From Scleromitrula shiraiana (lineage: Eukaryota > Ascomycota > Leotiomycetes > Helotiales > Sclerotiniaceae): a stretch of 64,000 nucleotides of DNA. Where the stretch lies: the NCBI GenBank assembly GCA_028455995.1, contig JABELC010000001.1:794501-858500 (forward strand), written 5' to 3'. The notes below the pieces were generated by a model. The model was not told the DNA's origin, did not search any database, and saw nothing but the letters and a program-made list of their open reading frames with translations. The position numbers and the translations under genes were made by a program. How positions within the stretch are numbered: position 1 is the stretch's first letter; every line of letters begins with the position of its first letter. Below, piece after piece: positions 13,080 through 26,045 of this stretch.

Positions 13080-14442
13080 ATGAATGGATTTGCAGATCAT
13101 GGGTTGGATGAGGGGGCTTTTGGGGAAAAGAAGGGGATCGTTCAGGCTTTTGATGCTTTTCGTATGTTTGTTTCATTTGTCTTCCACTATGAATTGCTTA
13201 CTTTACTGTGTTCTCTTTGCGATTATATATATCTACTTTCGTCCGCAAAGGATCCAATCGCAAAACTAAACTAATCAAATTCTCCCCAAACAATAGCAAA
13301 AGCCAAACCACAATATATAACGCAAACCTCTGGTGGCGGCAAATGGACCGTCGCCATGCTCAGCGTTTCCGTGCTCCTCGTCCTCAGCGAATTCGGACGC
13401 TGGTGGGGCGGCCATGAAACCCATACCTTCAGCGTCGAAAAAGGAATCGGCCATAATCTCCAAGTCAATCTCGACATGGTGGTGAAAATGAAATGTAACG
13501 ATCTACACATTAACGTGCAAGATGCAGCCGGGGATCGCATCCTCGCAGGAACGAAGTTGAAAGAGGATCCGACGAATTGGAAACAATGGGTTGATAATAA
13601 GGGGGTTCATAAGTTGGGGAGGGATGTGAATGGGAGGGTTATTACGGGGGAGGAATTTCACGAGGAGGGGTTTGGGGAGGAACATGTTCATGATATTGTG
13701 GCTTTGGGAAAGAAGGCGAAGTTTGCGAAGACGCCGAAGTTGAAGGGGGGCCCGAAGGGTGGGGATAGTTGTAGGATTTATGGGAGCTTGGAGGTTAATA
13801 AGGTGCAGGGAGATTTTCACATCACGGCTAAAGGTCATGGGTATCCGGAATTGGGTCAACATTTGGATCACAATGGTTTGTTTTTCCTTTTCTTTCCCTT
13901 CCCTACTTCATTTCACCCTCCCCTCTAAAAATCGCAACCTCATTTCATACTAACTCAAAATAGCATTCAACTTCTCGCATGTAATCTCCGAACTATCATT
14001 CGGAGCCTACTACCCCTCCCTCCTCAACCCCCTCGACCGCACCATCTCCGGCACCCCCAACCACTTCCACAAATACCAATACTTCCTCTCCGTCGTACCA
14101 ACCCTCTACTCCCTCTCGCCCTCGACCTTCTCCCCCTCCTCCTCCCCCACCCTCCTCTCCACAAACCAGTACGCCGTAACCTCGCAATCGCACATCGTCG
14201 GCGAGCGCAACGTCCCCGGGATTTTCTTCAAATACGATATCGAGCCCCTCTTACTGACCGTCGAGGAATCCAGAGACGGGTTTCTGAGATTCGTGGTTAA
14301 GGTTGTTAATGTGGTTAGTGGGGTGCTGGTGGCGGGGCATTGGGGCTTTACGTTGAGTGAGTGGGGGAGGGCGGTTATGGGCAGGAGGAGGAAGAGGAGT
14401 GAGGGGGTTTTGGGGAGGGGGGGTGGGTATGGGGAGGATTAG
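13080..14442 (+). CDS. ERV41: ER-derived vesicle protein Erv41 (COPII cargo receptor)
   Basis: Three exons, 13080-13161, 13297-13875 and 13964-14442, give about 379 residues, close to the family length. The first exon encodes MNGFADHGLDEGAFGEKKG and the start of the cytosolic segment leading to FDAFPKAKPQY. A transmembrane helix (VAMLSVSVLLVLSEFG) follows, then the large lumenal domain with the hallmark VNLDMVVKMKCNDLHINVQD and CRIYGSLEVNKVQGDFHI. The final exon gives FNFSHVISELSFGAYYPSL, GIFFKYDIEPL and a second transmembrane helix before a short basic cytosolic tail. In yeast Erv41 pairs with Erv46 and cycles between ER and Golgi, retrieving escaped ER proteins. The third codon positions run from C-rich to G-rich within exons 2 and 3. 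Identification is secure; the exact first exon is well supported by splice sites. Confidence 0.92.
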
Positions 14443-15100
14443 GTTGATTGGTTCGTTCCGTTGGTTGATTGGTTCGTAGATATATAGATAGATAGATAGA
14501 CAGACCGATATTGGTGAGGTAGGTTGTGTTGAAAGAGGAAGAATTCTTCCTCCTTTCCTCTTTTTTTGGACGGGTGTTTTGGGACAAATAAGTTATTTGG
14601 GATTGGAATTGGAATTGGTGAAATCGAAATCGAAATCGAGATTTAAAATTGAAAGAATCTTTGAGTCTAGTCGAGTTGAGTTATTGGTTTGATTGTGAAT
14701 ATCTATCTGTTTTGGGGGGGTTTTATATAGGAGTTGGTTTTAGCTAGGTTGAGTTTATTGCAATTGTATATGAATCTAAAGAAAATTATCATATCATATG
14801 TGTATGTAGACAAAAAGAAACCCCCGTTCGAGTTATGTCAGTCGTTGATGCAGCTGCGGCTTATTTTGGTATGGATATTGAGGTGATGATAAATTGGTAT
14901 TATAATGTTCATTCATATACCTATAGCGAGCTATCTACCCACAGACTAACAATCCAAAAATGGTATTCAAATATTCTCATATATCTTTGCTTTTTTGCTG
15001 TTCATGTGCTGCCATCCTCTCAAATTACTTCTCGTGTAGTAATTACTCCTATATCTTATAGACAAATGAATGAATATACGAATCATCCAATCAAATTCCC
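14443..15100. other. intergenic, between convergent genes
   Basis: Shared 3' region of ERV41 (plus) and VPS23 (minus). A plus-strand open frame at 14835-15287 overlaps the VPS23 tail antisense and has no domain. Short GATA and GGAATT-type simple repeats occur at about 14480-14640. Confidence 0.5.
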
Positions 15101-17005
15101 CTACCCACTATCCAGTCCCATCCCTCTTCCAATCTTCTTAACCAACGCCTTTTTCAAATACCATTCTCTCGCCAAACCCCTCGTCATCTTCGCAAACGTC
15201 GCCGCATTGATCCTGCCCCTCTCCACAGCTCGTCCAAGTACAAAAATCGCATCTCCTAAACTCCTCTCTTCACATACAAGTTCGTAAAGTTGATTGCCGA
15301 CCACGGTAGGCGCAACGAGTAACTCATCGATTGAAGGTGGTGTGCGGTGTTGAGAGTTAGATATTAGGTGGTCGGCGGATTGGAGGGAGGAATGAAGAAT
15401 ATTGGTGTTGGTTGTGAGAAGGGTAGAGAGGTTTTCTAGGGCGGCGATTTCGTTTTGCATGGAGTGCAGGGTGGAGAGCATGGAAGCTTTTTGAGAGGAA
15501 AGACTGGGGAGAGTAGAGAGGGCTTGACTGGTACTGTGTTGACGTTGGGAGTGCAGGGCCGAGGCCAGTTTGTGGAGAAGCATGTCTTTTTCGGGATTGG
15601 GTGGGACAGGTGGTGCGGGGAGGTTAGCTGATGATGCGGAAGGGATCGAGAGAGTTAAGGGTGCGTCTAGCAAATCGGATGGTGGTGAAGGTTTGGGTTG
15701 AGGGGGTTGAGGGAGTTGTTGTTGTTGTTGTTGCTGCTGTTGTTGATATTGCCATGGTTGTGGCGGGTGACCAGGGTATGGTTGTTGCTGTTGTGGGATG
15801 TATTGAGGTGGGAGGTAAGACTGCCTGCCATTTTGCGGCATGGGTTGTTGGATATTGTTTGAAGCATATGGCAGATGTTGTGATGGTTGGTATGGCAGTT
15901 CTTTGGGTTGCTGATATGACTGGGAGTATGAGGACCGTCTATATGGATCTTCTGGTGGAGTTATAGGACTCACAGGACTATCTGATGGTTCCGGTAAATT
16001 TTGTCTCGGTGGTTGCGGAGGTAATGGAGGCGCGGCCTCATATCTCAAGCTACTACTTCTTTGAGGAGTATGCGATTGTATATTCGGTGATTGTGGCATC
16101 GGTGGCCCGTATCTATTATTATTGTATCCAACTTGTGTAGGTATTGGGGGTAGTGGGGGTCCATTATCCCGCCGTGATGGGCCTGCTGGAGAATATGAAC
16201 CTACATTATTCGTAGGCTTTGGCGGGGGAGGGGGAGGTTGTTTATTCATTGCTGATCGAGGGGACGCAGGGCTAGGAATCGGTCGAGCTATATTGGGAGG
16301 AAGTGGAGGTATAGGAGGAGGCATAGTAGCAGATTGTCGTTGTGGCTGGGGATTTGGTTGTTTAGATATGACAGGAGGTTCTTTAGCAAATACGTCTCGG
16401 AGAATAGCTAGAAAGTCCAGTACATTCGATTTCTGCAGAATTAAGTCATTAGCACGTCTGCAGAGCAAAATGGCCATGACTTTATCAGTTCCTGAACTCA
16501 CATCCCAATACTCTGCCCATCCCACCAAATACGGATGATAGACTTTTCCTTGTGGATCTACATGCTGCCCAGCCCTAACCATCATTCCCTCAACTGGTGT
16601 TACATATACCATTGGCGCCTCGTAAGGATATGCGTGAGGAATCCATAATGCGATCGGAAATCTGTAGGTTGTACCTCGAAATGCTACAGGCAGGGTGCCT
16701 GAAAGATGAAGTAGAAGTGAAGATGCGCCATTCTCATAAGCTAATGAAATTAAGTATCAGCGTTCGAACAAAGCTTACAATCCGCCACCCAACCACTTAC
16801 TGTAGACTTCTGTTCTCGGGGACAAGGAGGAATAATGTGAAAGTGTTTGCGCAACATCGTTGTATGTACGGTTGACATCTCTATATTCCTAAATCAAATT
16901 TATGTCAGTACAGGCATATTTGACTAAATTACACGCCATAGATTCGCATACACTTGTTAGAACACTGTATAACCAGTTAAGAACTCGCTGTTGAACAGCG
17001 GCCAT
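15101..17005 (-). CDS. VPS23: ESCRT-I subunit Vps23 (TSG101-like, UEV domain)
   Basis: Complement of exons 17005-16952, 16888-16801 and 16740-15101 gives about 593 residues. The start MAAVQQRVLNWLYSVLTS joins EYRDVNRTYNDV, the classical first helix of the UEV fold. UEV hallmarks follow across exon 3 (LPVAFRGTTYRFPIALWIP, YPYEAPMVYVTP, HPYL). As in all UEVs, no catalytic cysteine is present, so it binds ubiquitin and PTAP-type motifs rather than conjugating ubiquitin. Residues of about 155-430 are Pro/Gln-rich, with a polyglutamine run encoded near 15716-15746. A heptad-like coiled coil follows (LHKLASALHSQRQ to HSMQNEIAALENLSTLL). The C-terminal steadiness box ends VERGRINAATFAKMTRGLA. It sorts ubiquitinated cargo into multivesicular bodies, and fungal homologues also act in ambient-pH signalling. 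Introns of 60-63 bases fit the neighbours. Confidence 0.95.
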
Positions 17006-20000
17006 TATATTAGGGGTGTATCAATTATTCCTGAATATTCTAAGATTATTGAGAATTAATCCATTGATACTATCATTGATGTAGTTATTAGTTGATAGCG
17101 AATAGCAAGGTAGGAGCTTCGTCACAGGTGTTCTACTGTTGGAAGCTAACTAAGCGAGAACCCCGCCATGGATGACACCAGTCTAGTCCGGGGCAGTTTA
17201 GTAACAGCTAACTGAACATCACAAAGCAAAACTATCTCGACGATATTCTTCCGAAATCCATAGAATCTATAACAACAACAAAACCTCAATGATTCAAATT
17301 CAAAGTCTGGATAGAGCCTCAGAACCTCTGATTCCAAACTCTTACCGATCCTCCATTTCTTGCAATCCATTTCGAAGCTAAAAGTTCATCTTTGCATACG
17401 AATTAGTATTGATCTCATCATCAACCACCACCTGGGTAGACCTACTCACAAAGTTATATAAATTCTTCAGTTATGTCTATCATGTCTGTCATGTCTACCG
17501 AGTTCTATTCTCCAATGTATATATCCCTTTATCAGCTACAAGTGTCGAACTTCTTAATTTCCATGCCCCCCTATTCATGCATGCATATATATTTATATAC
17601 TTGGACCCCATCTCATCTCATCCCCAGGTGTTCCTTTAAATCTTACATGAACACTCCAGATACCTCTTTCTCTTCCCCAAAGAAACAAACATCTAACGAT
17701 CGATCTGATCTTGCATGAACGGACATATGGCGATTATGCTTGTGGGCTATTTATTCTTGAAACACTTTTGCGACCCCAAAATACGTATATATATATATGG
17801 ATGACGAAGTTCTTTTATTTCATCTTCTATTTTGATAATTCCCTAAGAACAATTCGTTTCGAGATACTCGTTTCGTTTCCTGGGAAGTTACGTTTTTATT
17901 TTCTCGCTATGGTATCCTGTTTCTTCGCGAAGTTACTTTACATACCTAGGCATATGTAACACAGATTTGGTTCCAAGCAAGAACAAACTTCGAAATACTT
18001 CACTAAGTAGTACCAGCATAGTATTTCTTCGCGGTATTGTAACGTTGTAGCGCAGTTTGTATTTACTATACGATAGGTACAAGCCAACGGTTTCCTAGTT
18101 GCATCACCTGAAAAATCATATGTTTGTATTGCGGCTGTATTGTCTAGTTAGTCTCATCTTTGAATTTTCATATCTCTATCAACAAGTATGAGCATAGATT
18201 ACTTATATGGGTAATACTCTTATTGAATACCGAGCCCTCGGGTTTCGCTTTTATTATCGGTACAGAATATGTATGAATGCATTAGATGCAGAAGCCATTG
18301 GTGTATCTACAAGCTACTAGAACAACCTTCAAATACTTGTTGTGGTACTATAGCTATTTCAAGAGACTACATGTACGTATGACTGACAAACAGCACCCAA
18401 GAAACTTTGATAACATCCAACTATAACTAACAATTGCAAGTGTTGGTTAGTGTTGTTTGGCTGGATGGCCTCACCCGTCAGTATGCGCATCGTACCCAGT
18501 ATCAAATTAAATATCAATCTTTTAGGATTGATTTTAAGACCTAATCTCATGGAAAAGGACGACATTGATTTGATATAAGCTTTTCAATCGTATTTTTTCT
18601 TTTTACTTTATTTTAGCAAAACTCCTGGATTGATAGTATGGTGTCACTCAAAATTCATTTCTTGTGACCGGTATAGAAGACTCCAACCCAACTGTTACTT
18701 TCCAAGGTTGTCAAGGGTGGTCCCGCTGTCCACTCCAGCCACAACGGAACACAGCATCGAAATCCTTTCATACCCACCCCCGCTACCTACCCAACATTAA
18801 AATATTGAGCACCAGGTTTGATAAATACGGTATTGAAACCACGCCACCATTGATGGAATCTGTTGGATAAAAAACAAGGAATATCATCCTTCCCTTCTTT
18901 CCTCGGATAACTCCTCAGTGAGTGCCGTAACTTTAAGCACCTCTCCGTTTCTCATTGAAGATTCATCGGGCCCATACTCATCCGTGCCATCCCATCACAA
19001 ATATTAAGTCTCACTCACTATCGCCGCGACTGCGCTACCAATTGTATCAATTCACTCCACAGTGTCTACTCTCTATATCCAGACTCCATATCCATCGAAT
19101 CCTCTAAAAATAACTCTACCAAATCGACAATCTTCCCAAACAAAAAGAAACCCAAGCCCCACCTCCCCACTACCACCACGTACCGTGCCTGAAATTCCCA
19201 ACTCCCAAAATCCCAACTCCCAAGACCTTATTTCATCCACATTGTGGAAATCCGCCCACGCCATGCACCATCGTGTTATATGTTTGTTTTTTCAACCAAA
19301 AGCGGATAAAATCCTCCATTTCCTTTGCTTTCCCCATTCCTAACTCTTGGCACTATATTCGCAAGAAGCCTACCTACTGTATATACCAAGTTAAGGATAC
19401 TTTCCCTTACGTACGTTTAGCCGAGTTCTGACCCCCAACTTTCGTATCGTATTTCGATTGTATCAAACGTGATCCTTCCGATTAGACGGACGGATGCACG
19501 TTTGGGGAAATCCATACCTAGGTATTTTATGTACGCTGGCAAGGTAAGGGAAACAAACAAACAACGAAAGAAGAGGAAGAAAAAGAAGCGAAGAAGGATG
19601 GGGCAGTATCTACAATTCCTAAAACTGTATTGTCAATCCCATCCCATCCAATTCTATCCATCCCATAAGGCCAAGCACGCGATACATATACGAAAACATA
19701 TACGAAAATCCATCTCATTGGTGAATACCTCCATCTACCAAGCCACACGACACAACCCAGCGACCCTATCGTAATAAGAAACAAATAAGTAAAGAGATAA
19801 ATAAATGACGCACGCACGAAATCCGCCCCCATCCCTTCCCATCCATCCATACAACCACACTCCCGTTCCCCTGTCTTGAATCCTACTGTACCTACTGCAC
19901 CCTCGCATAGGTATCGTAGAGGCTGGTATCGTTGCATACATTAAAAAAAGATCACATGAGTTTTTCTCAAGCCACGATTTTGTTTGTGTATCTGTATGTA

Positions 20001-23000
20001 CAAATTAGTCAGTAGAAAGAAAAAAGGAAGTAAAAAGATCTTGAAAAGAAAGCCAACTCAGGAATGGAAAAAATATCTATTTGGGGTGCATTCTAAAAAT
20101 AATTTGGGTATGCATGGCACTTCTGTTGTATCTTCTTCAATAACGACGGGAAGTATCTATGTTGTATTGCTATTGTATTGTATGTAATCTATACATCTAT
20201 CCATCCATCCAACATAACAGACAGTCTAGAGCTGTATGTATAGTATCCAACAACATAAATACAAATGTATATAAAAATAACCGTTCCTACATGCATTCAT
20301 ATCCATTAGGTCGTCTATCCATCCAACGATCCATCCATAGGAAGTCGTAATCCTGTTACGACAATTCCTTTCGCAAGGTGAAATCCTGTTTTCCTTTCGA
20401 ATCTCTTCCTTTTCTTTTCTTTCTTTCCCACTCCTTTCCCTTCCTTCCTTTCTTGCCCTGCCTTCCTTCATTGCAGATGTCTTCCTTCATTCATTCAATA
20501 TCCAGTATTGAAACCTATCTATCCATCCATCCATGTCTTCGCGTACTAAACTCATCCCAGCTGAGTTGCGACTGCATACAATACGGCAATGAGATGAGAA
20601 AGAAAAGGGAAAAAATGTGTAAAATTAGAACATATGATCAACAAATGTCGTATAGAATCCCCAAAAAATCAGACGAAAACTTGTAACTCAAAAAAGAAAA
20701 AAAACAGATAATCAAAAAAAGAAAATTGGAAATAGATATCAAAAATTAGGCGCAGCCTATACGATTCATTCCATTCCCTCCTCTCCTCCCTCGACCTTAG
20801 AAATACACGATTGCTACCTGAGCTTAGTTTGATCGGAGTCTTGCTCCTATATAAAACTTTCGAGATGAGATATTTTTAACAAACCCCATGACAAACAGAA
20901 ACCCCCAAATATGATCACAGATTCAAAATTCGGATTGGAGAAAATAAAAAAAAACAAACAGAACTCCCAAAAATAGATGCAATGTGCACCTCCACCCCCC
21001 CCTTCCCCAAAAACACCAGGTATATTCCCTTTCCCAATGCAGCCCCAAAGAATAACAGAACAGAATAAAAAAATTGGAAAAGAAATCGCAAAAAGAAAGG
21101 AAAAATTCCCAACTAAAAATTACCATTCCCGTTAATCCAAATAACCAATCCTATATATCTTGTGAACAATCGCTATGCAATGCTGAAATCTTTAATGACG
21201 GTGTGTCGTGCTCTCTGCTATCTGTTTCTGTGTATATATCGAATGTACTTATTTTTGTTTCCTCCATGTCCTCGATAACTTCGTAAAATCATGATATCGC
21301 GAGTTCGTTAATATAGGTGGATCGAATTGTCTTGTATAGGATTAGATGGGTAGGTTTCGAAAAAGAGAGAAGTAACTCCGGCAGTAAATCTTCAAGGCGC
21401 AGATGAAGATCTTATCCGATCATGACCGACCAGGAGAAGTGTAAGTTCGGAGGGGGTTGTTGTTGTTGCGGAAAAAGCCATTGCCCTAAATGAGAAGAGA
21501 TATCTGATCCAATGATGAAATTCGAAGAGTACAAGAGGTCGCGATTGCCATGAGCATCCAGTTATCGAAGACAATACGTTTCATCTGCGGTGTTGTCTGT
21601 ATGATTGCGCAAACGAGCTATGGCTTGCGGTATGATAGCCGGAGTCCGAGTATTCCTCCCGCGCTGACGAGTCTTGGTATGTTGAATTTCTCGAATTTCT
21701 CGAATGTTTCTCGCAAGCATATCCGACTAATACCGTTCTCTCTTGAATTCCATGACCTGGGGTACCATATGCTGCGCACATATCAACATTGTGCTGGTGG
21801 TAAAGACAGCGGCAAACTGAGTATCTTTCAACAACAAGGTAACACATATTGACAATTGATTGAGTAGTAAGTTGATTGATGTTGTTGTTGTCGTTGTCGG
21901 TAATGATATATATATATATATAGATATATATGTAGTAGTGGGGCTTTAGATAGAGCGATAGAGGGGTAAGTAAAGTTGATTGAGTATAAATATGAAAAGT
22001 CTGAGAACAGGAACTGATGCAATGGATATATATTAACTAGCAGACTGATAGGAAAGGAGATGCCTGAACAAAGGGAGTCTAAACGTGACAGATGATGAAG
22101 CTTGTGATGCGAAGTGGGAGTCATTGAAGGAAGGAATATGACTGCCTTATAGTCTCTGCCACTTGATGGAGTGAAGTCTTGCCGTTATAAAAAATAAGGC
22201 AACAGTGCCTAGCTGGTCAATGAACCTGCATGCAGTGTATGCAGGTCAATAAACATGCAGCAAACCTATACATGGGATGATGGGATGAGTTGTGGGCGCA
22301 GTAGAAAGTTGGAAGTATATCTGCCTCAGTCATGATGTTTCTTTGCTGCAACAAAACGCCATGCCCAGTCATATCCCGAAAAGAAGTTCCAAACGGGCGG
22401 TCTGTTACCACGAGGTGGCTTACCATTGCAGCGATATTTGACATGGGGTATGGGAAAGTGAACTGGGGGTCCTTCAGAGGGCTGAAATAGCAACCTTGAT
22501 TGCGCTGAGTAAAGCCTCAGCCTCGAAGTAGTAGGAAGTACCATCTTCCAAGATAATAATCTCGAAAATTCGGGAATATTGGATCTACGGAAGAGACGGG
22601 TGAGCCGGGATATAGAAAAAGATACTAAAGAAGGAACAAGATAGTGGAACGTGTACATACTTAAGTCTTGGCGGTGCAGAAAAAGGCTCCATGTAGAGAA
22701 AATTACCCAGCCCATAACGCTTAGTTCCATGATCCTGATGTATCCAGGCTTTTCCAGATAAAAATAATGCTGTTTTTGTTTGTAATAAGAGAACTAAATT
22801 GTAAAGGTGGATTTGATTTATTGGTACAATAGTAAGATGCGAGAAGAATAGTTAGTACGTAGTTTGGTAAAAATGAGTAATAGAAGAGAATGATCTAGTC
22901 AGTAAGCAGTAACGAAAGATGATGTAAAAGTAGGTAGAAGTGGTTCGAAATAGATCATAGAGTTAGTAGATAAGTCAAATGTAGTAAGGCTATCAATGTA

Positions 23001-26000
23001 ATGCTAGATGATCGCGCGTACAAGCAACAAATTGCCGCGGGTTTGATGCTATGCCCATGTAATCAAACGTTGGAAACTGTGTCAACAACAGATGTATATA
23101 AGCAAGGATAAAGATGATGGATCCCATGGTGACACTACTGCAAGTAAGGTACGAGCCTCTATATGAAGTTCATGGTGCATATTGGTCTGGGGGGGAAAAT
23201 GGAGGATGGAAAGCCATTCAATAGGTCTCGATGAATGTGGATTTGAATTTGGATGTGGTGGATGTTGCTTTGGGTTGAGAAAGAAAGAAAAGAGATGGAT
23301 TTTCGGAAAAGGGAGCCATGGAAACATGTCAAAAAGATTAGACTAATTAATCTTGATTATTATTTTACACTAACCTAAAACCTAATTAGTTTGTTTGTAG
23401 AAAGAAATAGGATAGCACGGACTATTTTCAAACGGTTTGTACTGTGTACGGAGCAGTACGGTTGTGATAGGGGAGGCTATGCTTTTGTGTCTCGCTTAAA
23501 AGTGTATTGTACTTGATCTAATTGGACAAATAACGATTTCTTACTTCACTAACACCTAAAGAAGTTGAAACCCCGATTTCATTCCTGTATGATTTGTGAA
23601 CAGAGGGAGGGGGCCCTGTAGATAAGATGGAGATTGACGGTACCTAGCTTTTTATCCAACACAATCCGTTGTTGGAGTATTCTATGAGTGATAGGATAAG
23701 ATTCCATCATATGTAACTCATTATTTCATCATTCAACTACCGGACGAATTGGATTCTAAAATAGGTATCTTATATCCTAGATGATCATCACTACTATCTA
23801 TCAATCCTCATTAGATGAGATTCGATCAATGTAAGCAATCAATTGAGTGACAAACTGTTGGGGTTGAATTCACTGCCGAGGACTTCTAGTCAATGTCTTG
23901 TGAACGTACCGGGAGGTAGGTGGGTAACAAGATCTATTTTTGACATCTATCTACTCTTATCCTAGATTCGTAAATTCTCCTATCAACTGAAGGTATTCAG
24001 TTCAATTTTATTGATTCACCTGCCCGTCCGTGACCTTGGAACTACTTCACTTTCATGATATATTTATCCATTCTTAGGCATTTTTGCCTCCTATATCTAG
24101 CACAGGATAGCACGGATGAAGGTAACACAAAAATCCTTTCAAGCATCGTTTACTGTACTCCACACACGACCCAAAGCCTCCATTGCATCCCCATCGTAGC
24201 CTCCCCTCCAGGACTCCATAAACTCCACAAAAAGGTATATACATCCGTCTTTTGCTCCCAGCTCAGCTGACAAGCTTTTTGCGATGTCGCAGATTACACT
24301 TCAGAACCTATATTTGGGTTCAGACCGGTACATTTGTACCCGAATCGTACGTTACCGTATCGGTGAAAGAGTCATTGATTAGATCTCATTATTGCGATTA
24401 CTGTAAACCTATTACTGTAAACTTAGGTACAGTGCATGCTTAGATTAGATAGATAGAGAGATACGTATGCGGCTTGAGATGGCTGCTATACTACAATACC
24501 ATACTGTATTATACTTAGAATCGCAACCCCTCAATAGCCTTACAATGGGGAAACCCTGAGTCCCATACACTAACAACTATTCCATCCAACCCATCCCATC
24601 CAACTGAATTAAGTACTATACGAATCTCAGTCTGCACACCGGTCCGAAAACTCACATCCATCAATAACCTCAAAAAAAGGATGCGATTTCAATTCGAGTC
24701 GAATTCCGATTACATCACATCGCATCACATCTGACAATTCTCTCTTCTTTCCTCTTCGATTTCAATTTCCCCTGCATAGCTCCGCCTCAATGTGGCTCAC
24801 TCATTTGCTCACCCAAAGAATCCAGCCAATCCGCACCCCAGTAACGTGACCCAAGTCTCAGGCCCATTGGGTCCCACTGCTCGCCTTGAGAGACCGTGCA
24901 AACGCTAGCGCGAGGCTGTTTGGGCAATTGGTGGGATCTGGAAGCATAAGGCAGATTTTTCTTTTCTCTGATGGGCATGGTGATGATAACGATTCGATTT
25001 TTTGGGTGGTGGTTTGTGACTGAGGTCTACTGAAAAATAATCATCATCATCATATCATCATCAGCATCATCAGCATCATTGTTCGGACATCCCGTGAGTA
25101 AATGAGTGACTTTGTACATACATTTCATGTACGTCGACGGAAAAGTAAAAGGCAGCAATCTTTTGCAGTTAATTATATACTCATGGCTTCAATTTGCTGC
25201 ATATTTGTCGTTAGTTCTAATTAGTTAACTAGTTAGTTAGTTGTTTTGTTAGCGGCTTGATAATCCCATCGCTCTGGTATGTACTCTCGTACTGTATTGT
25301 CCTTAACGGTTTTCCGGTTCACCAAATCGGACCGCCGGTCATCACAGCCGTCTATTCCCCATATTGACCTCGTTAAATTTCTTCCACCCTGTCTCTTTAG
25401 ACTGTCCTAACATTCGATCTGAGTTTCCTAAAGAGGAGATTTTGACATATCGTAACGTATCGTTTTGTTCCCGACCCACACCGTGCCATCCTATAGGGAC
25501 GGAGCCGCCCTTGTACCTTACTACGCTGTGGAACTATCTCATTCATTCACCTTACTTACATATTAGGTGTTCATCCGAGGCAATAAATTTACAGTACCTG
25601 AGATTAAGGTACGGTTCTTCATCATACAACACAATACATCTATACTAGGGTTTTCAGCTCCAAGGTCACGACCACAAAGCTGAGAACATTACAATGATTC
25701 CCTACTACTATCACCCATTTTTTTGGTCTGAGGCGACTTCCTATCCTGCAACATTTTTGGAAATTAAAGCTAGATTGTGAATGGTATGCACAAGTTTTGT
25801 ATCTTATTTGGTACATTTACGAGTTCCTCATTGGAAAAAAACAACTAAAAAACTTGAGCCGCTGTGACGACTCATTAATCATGACTCTAAGTCGCTGCTT
25901 TTGAATTCCAATTCGCCTTATGCTCCTCAAGTTTTCGCCGGTGCCCAAAAGATACCTAAATCATTAATCCGTATTGAAGTAAGGCTGAAACCCCCAATTT

Positions 26001-26045
26001 CTTTCTTCGAAGACAATCTTTCGGTTCTCATATCGAGAGCTCGGG
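17006..26045. other. 9 kb gene-poor region
   Basis: Long stretch without a confident gene between two divergently placed minus-strand genes (VPS23 to the left, the Zn2Cys6 regulator to the right). It contains many short simple repeats (TATA runs near 17790 and 21908, ATCC repeats near 20200 and 20520, TCA repeats near 25040), polypyrimidine and polypurine stretches (20385-20470, 19555-19600) and only short open frames. A possible spliced relic on the minus strand near 22326-22765 is listed separately. Nothing was recognised as an rRNA, tRNA or transposon. It could hold a long untranslated leader or noncoding transcript, but the sequence alone does not show this. Confidence 0.5.
22326..22765 (-). 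pseudogene. possible small gene or gene relic, unrecognised
   Basis: On the minus strand, a frame reading GKAWIHQDHGTKRYGLGNF runs into a good donor at 22660 (GTATGT), and an acceptor CGTAG lies at 22585. After the acceptor, one frame gives a coding-looking segment (EIIILEDGTSYYFEAEALL) that stops at a TGA. Another frame, which splicing actually joins, gives PPVHFPIPHVKYRCNGKPP and VWNFFSGYDWAWRFVAAKK before a stop. A second donor (GTAAGC) and acceptor (TTGCAG) lie inside that last part. The two coding-looking segments are in different frames, so either the structure is missed or the gene has a frameshift. I do not recognise the family. Confidence 0.3.

Noticed and set aside
15631..16538. Plus-strand Val- and Gly-rich open frames opposite VPS23
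   Set aside because: They are antisense shadows of the Pro/Gln-rich linker of VPS23.
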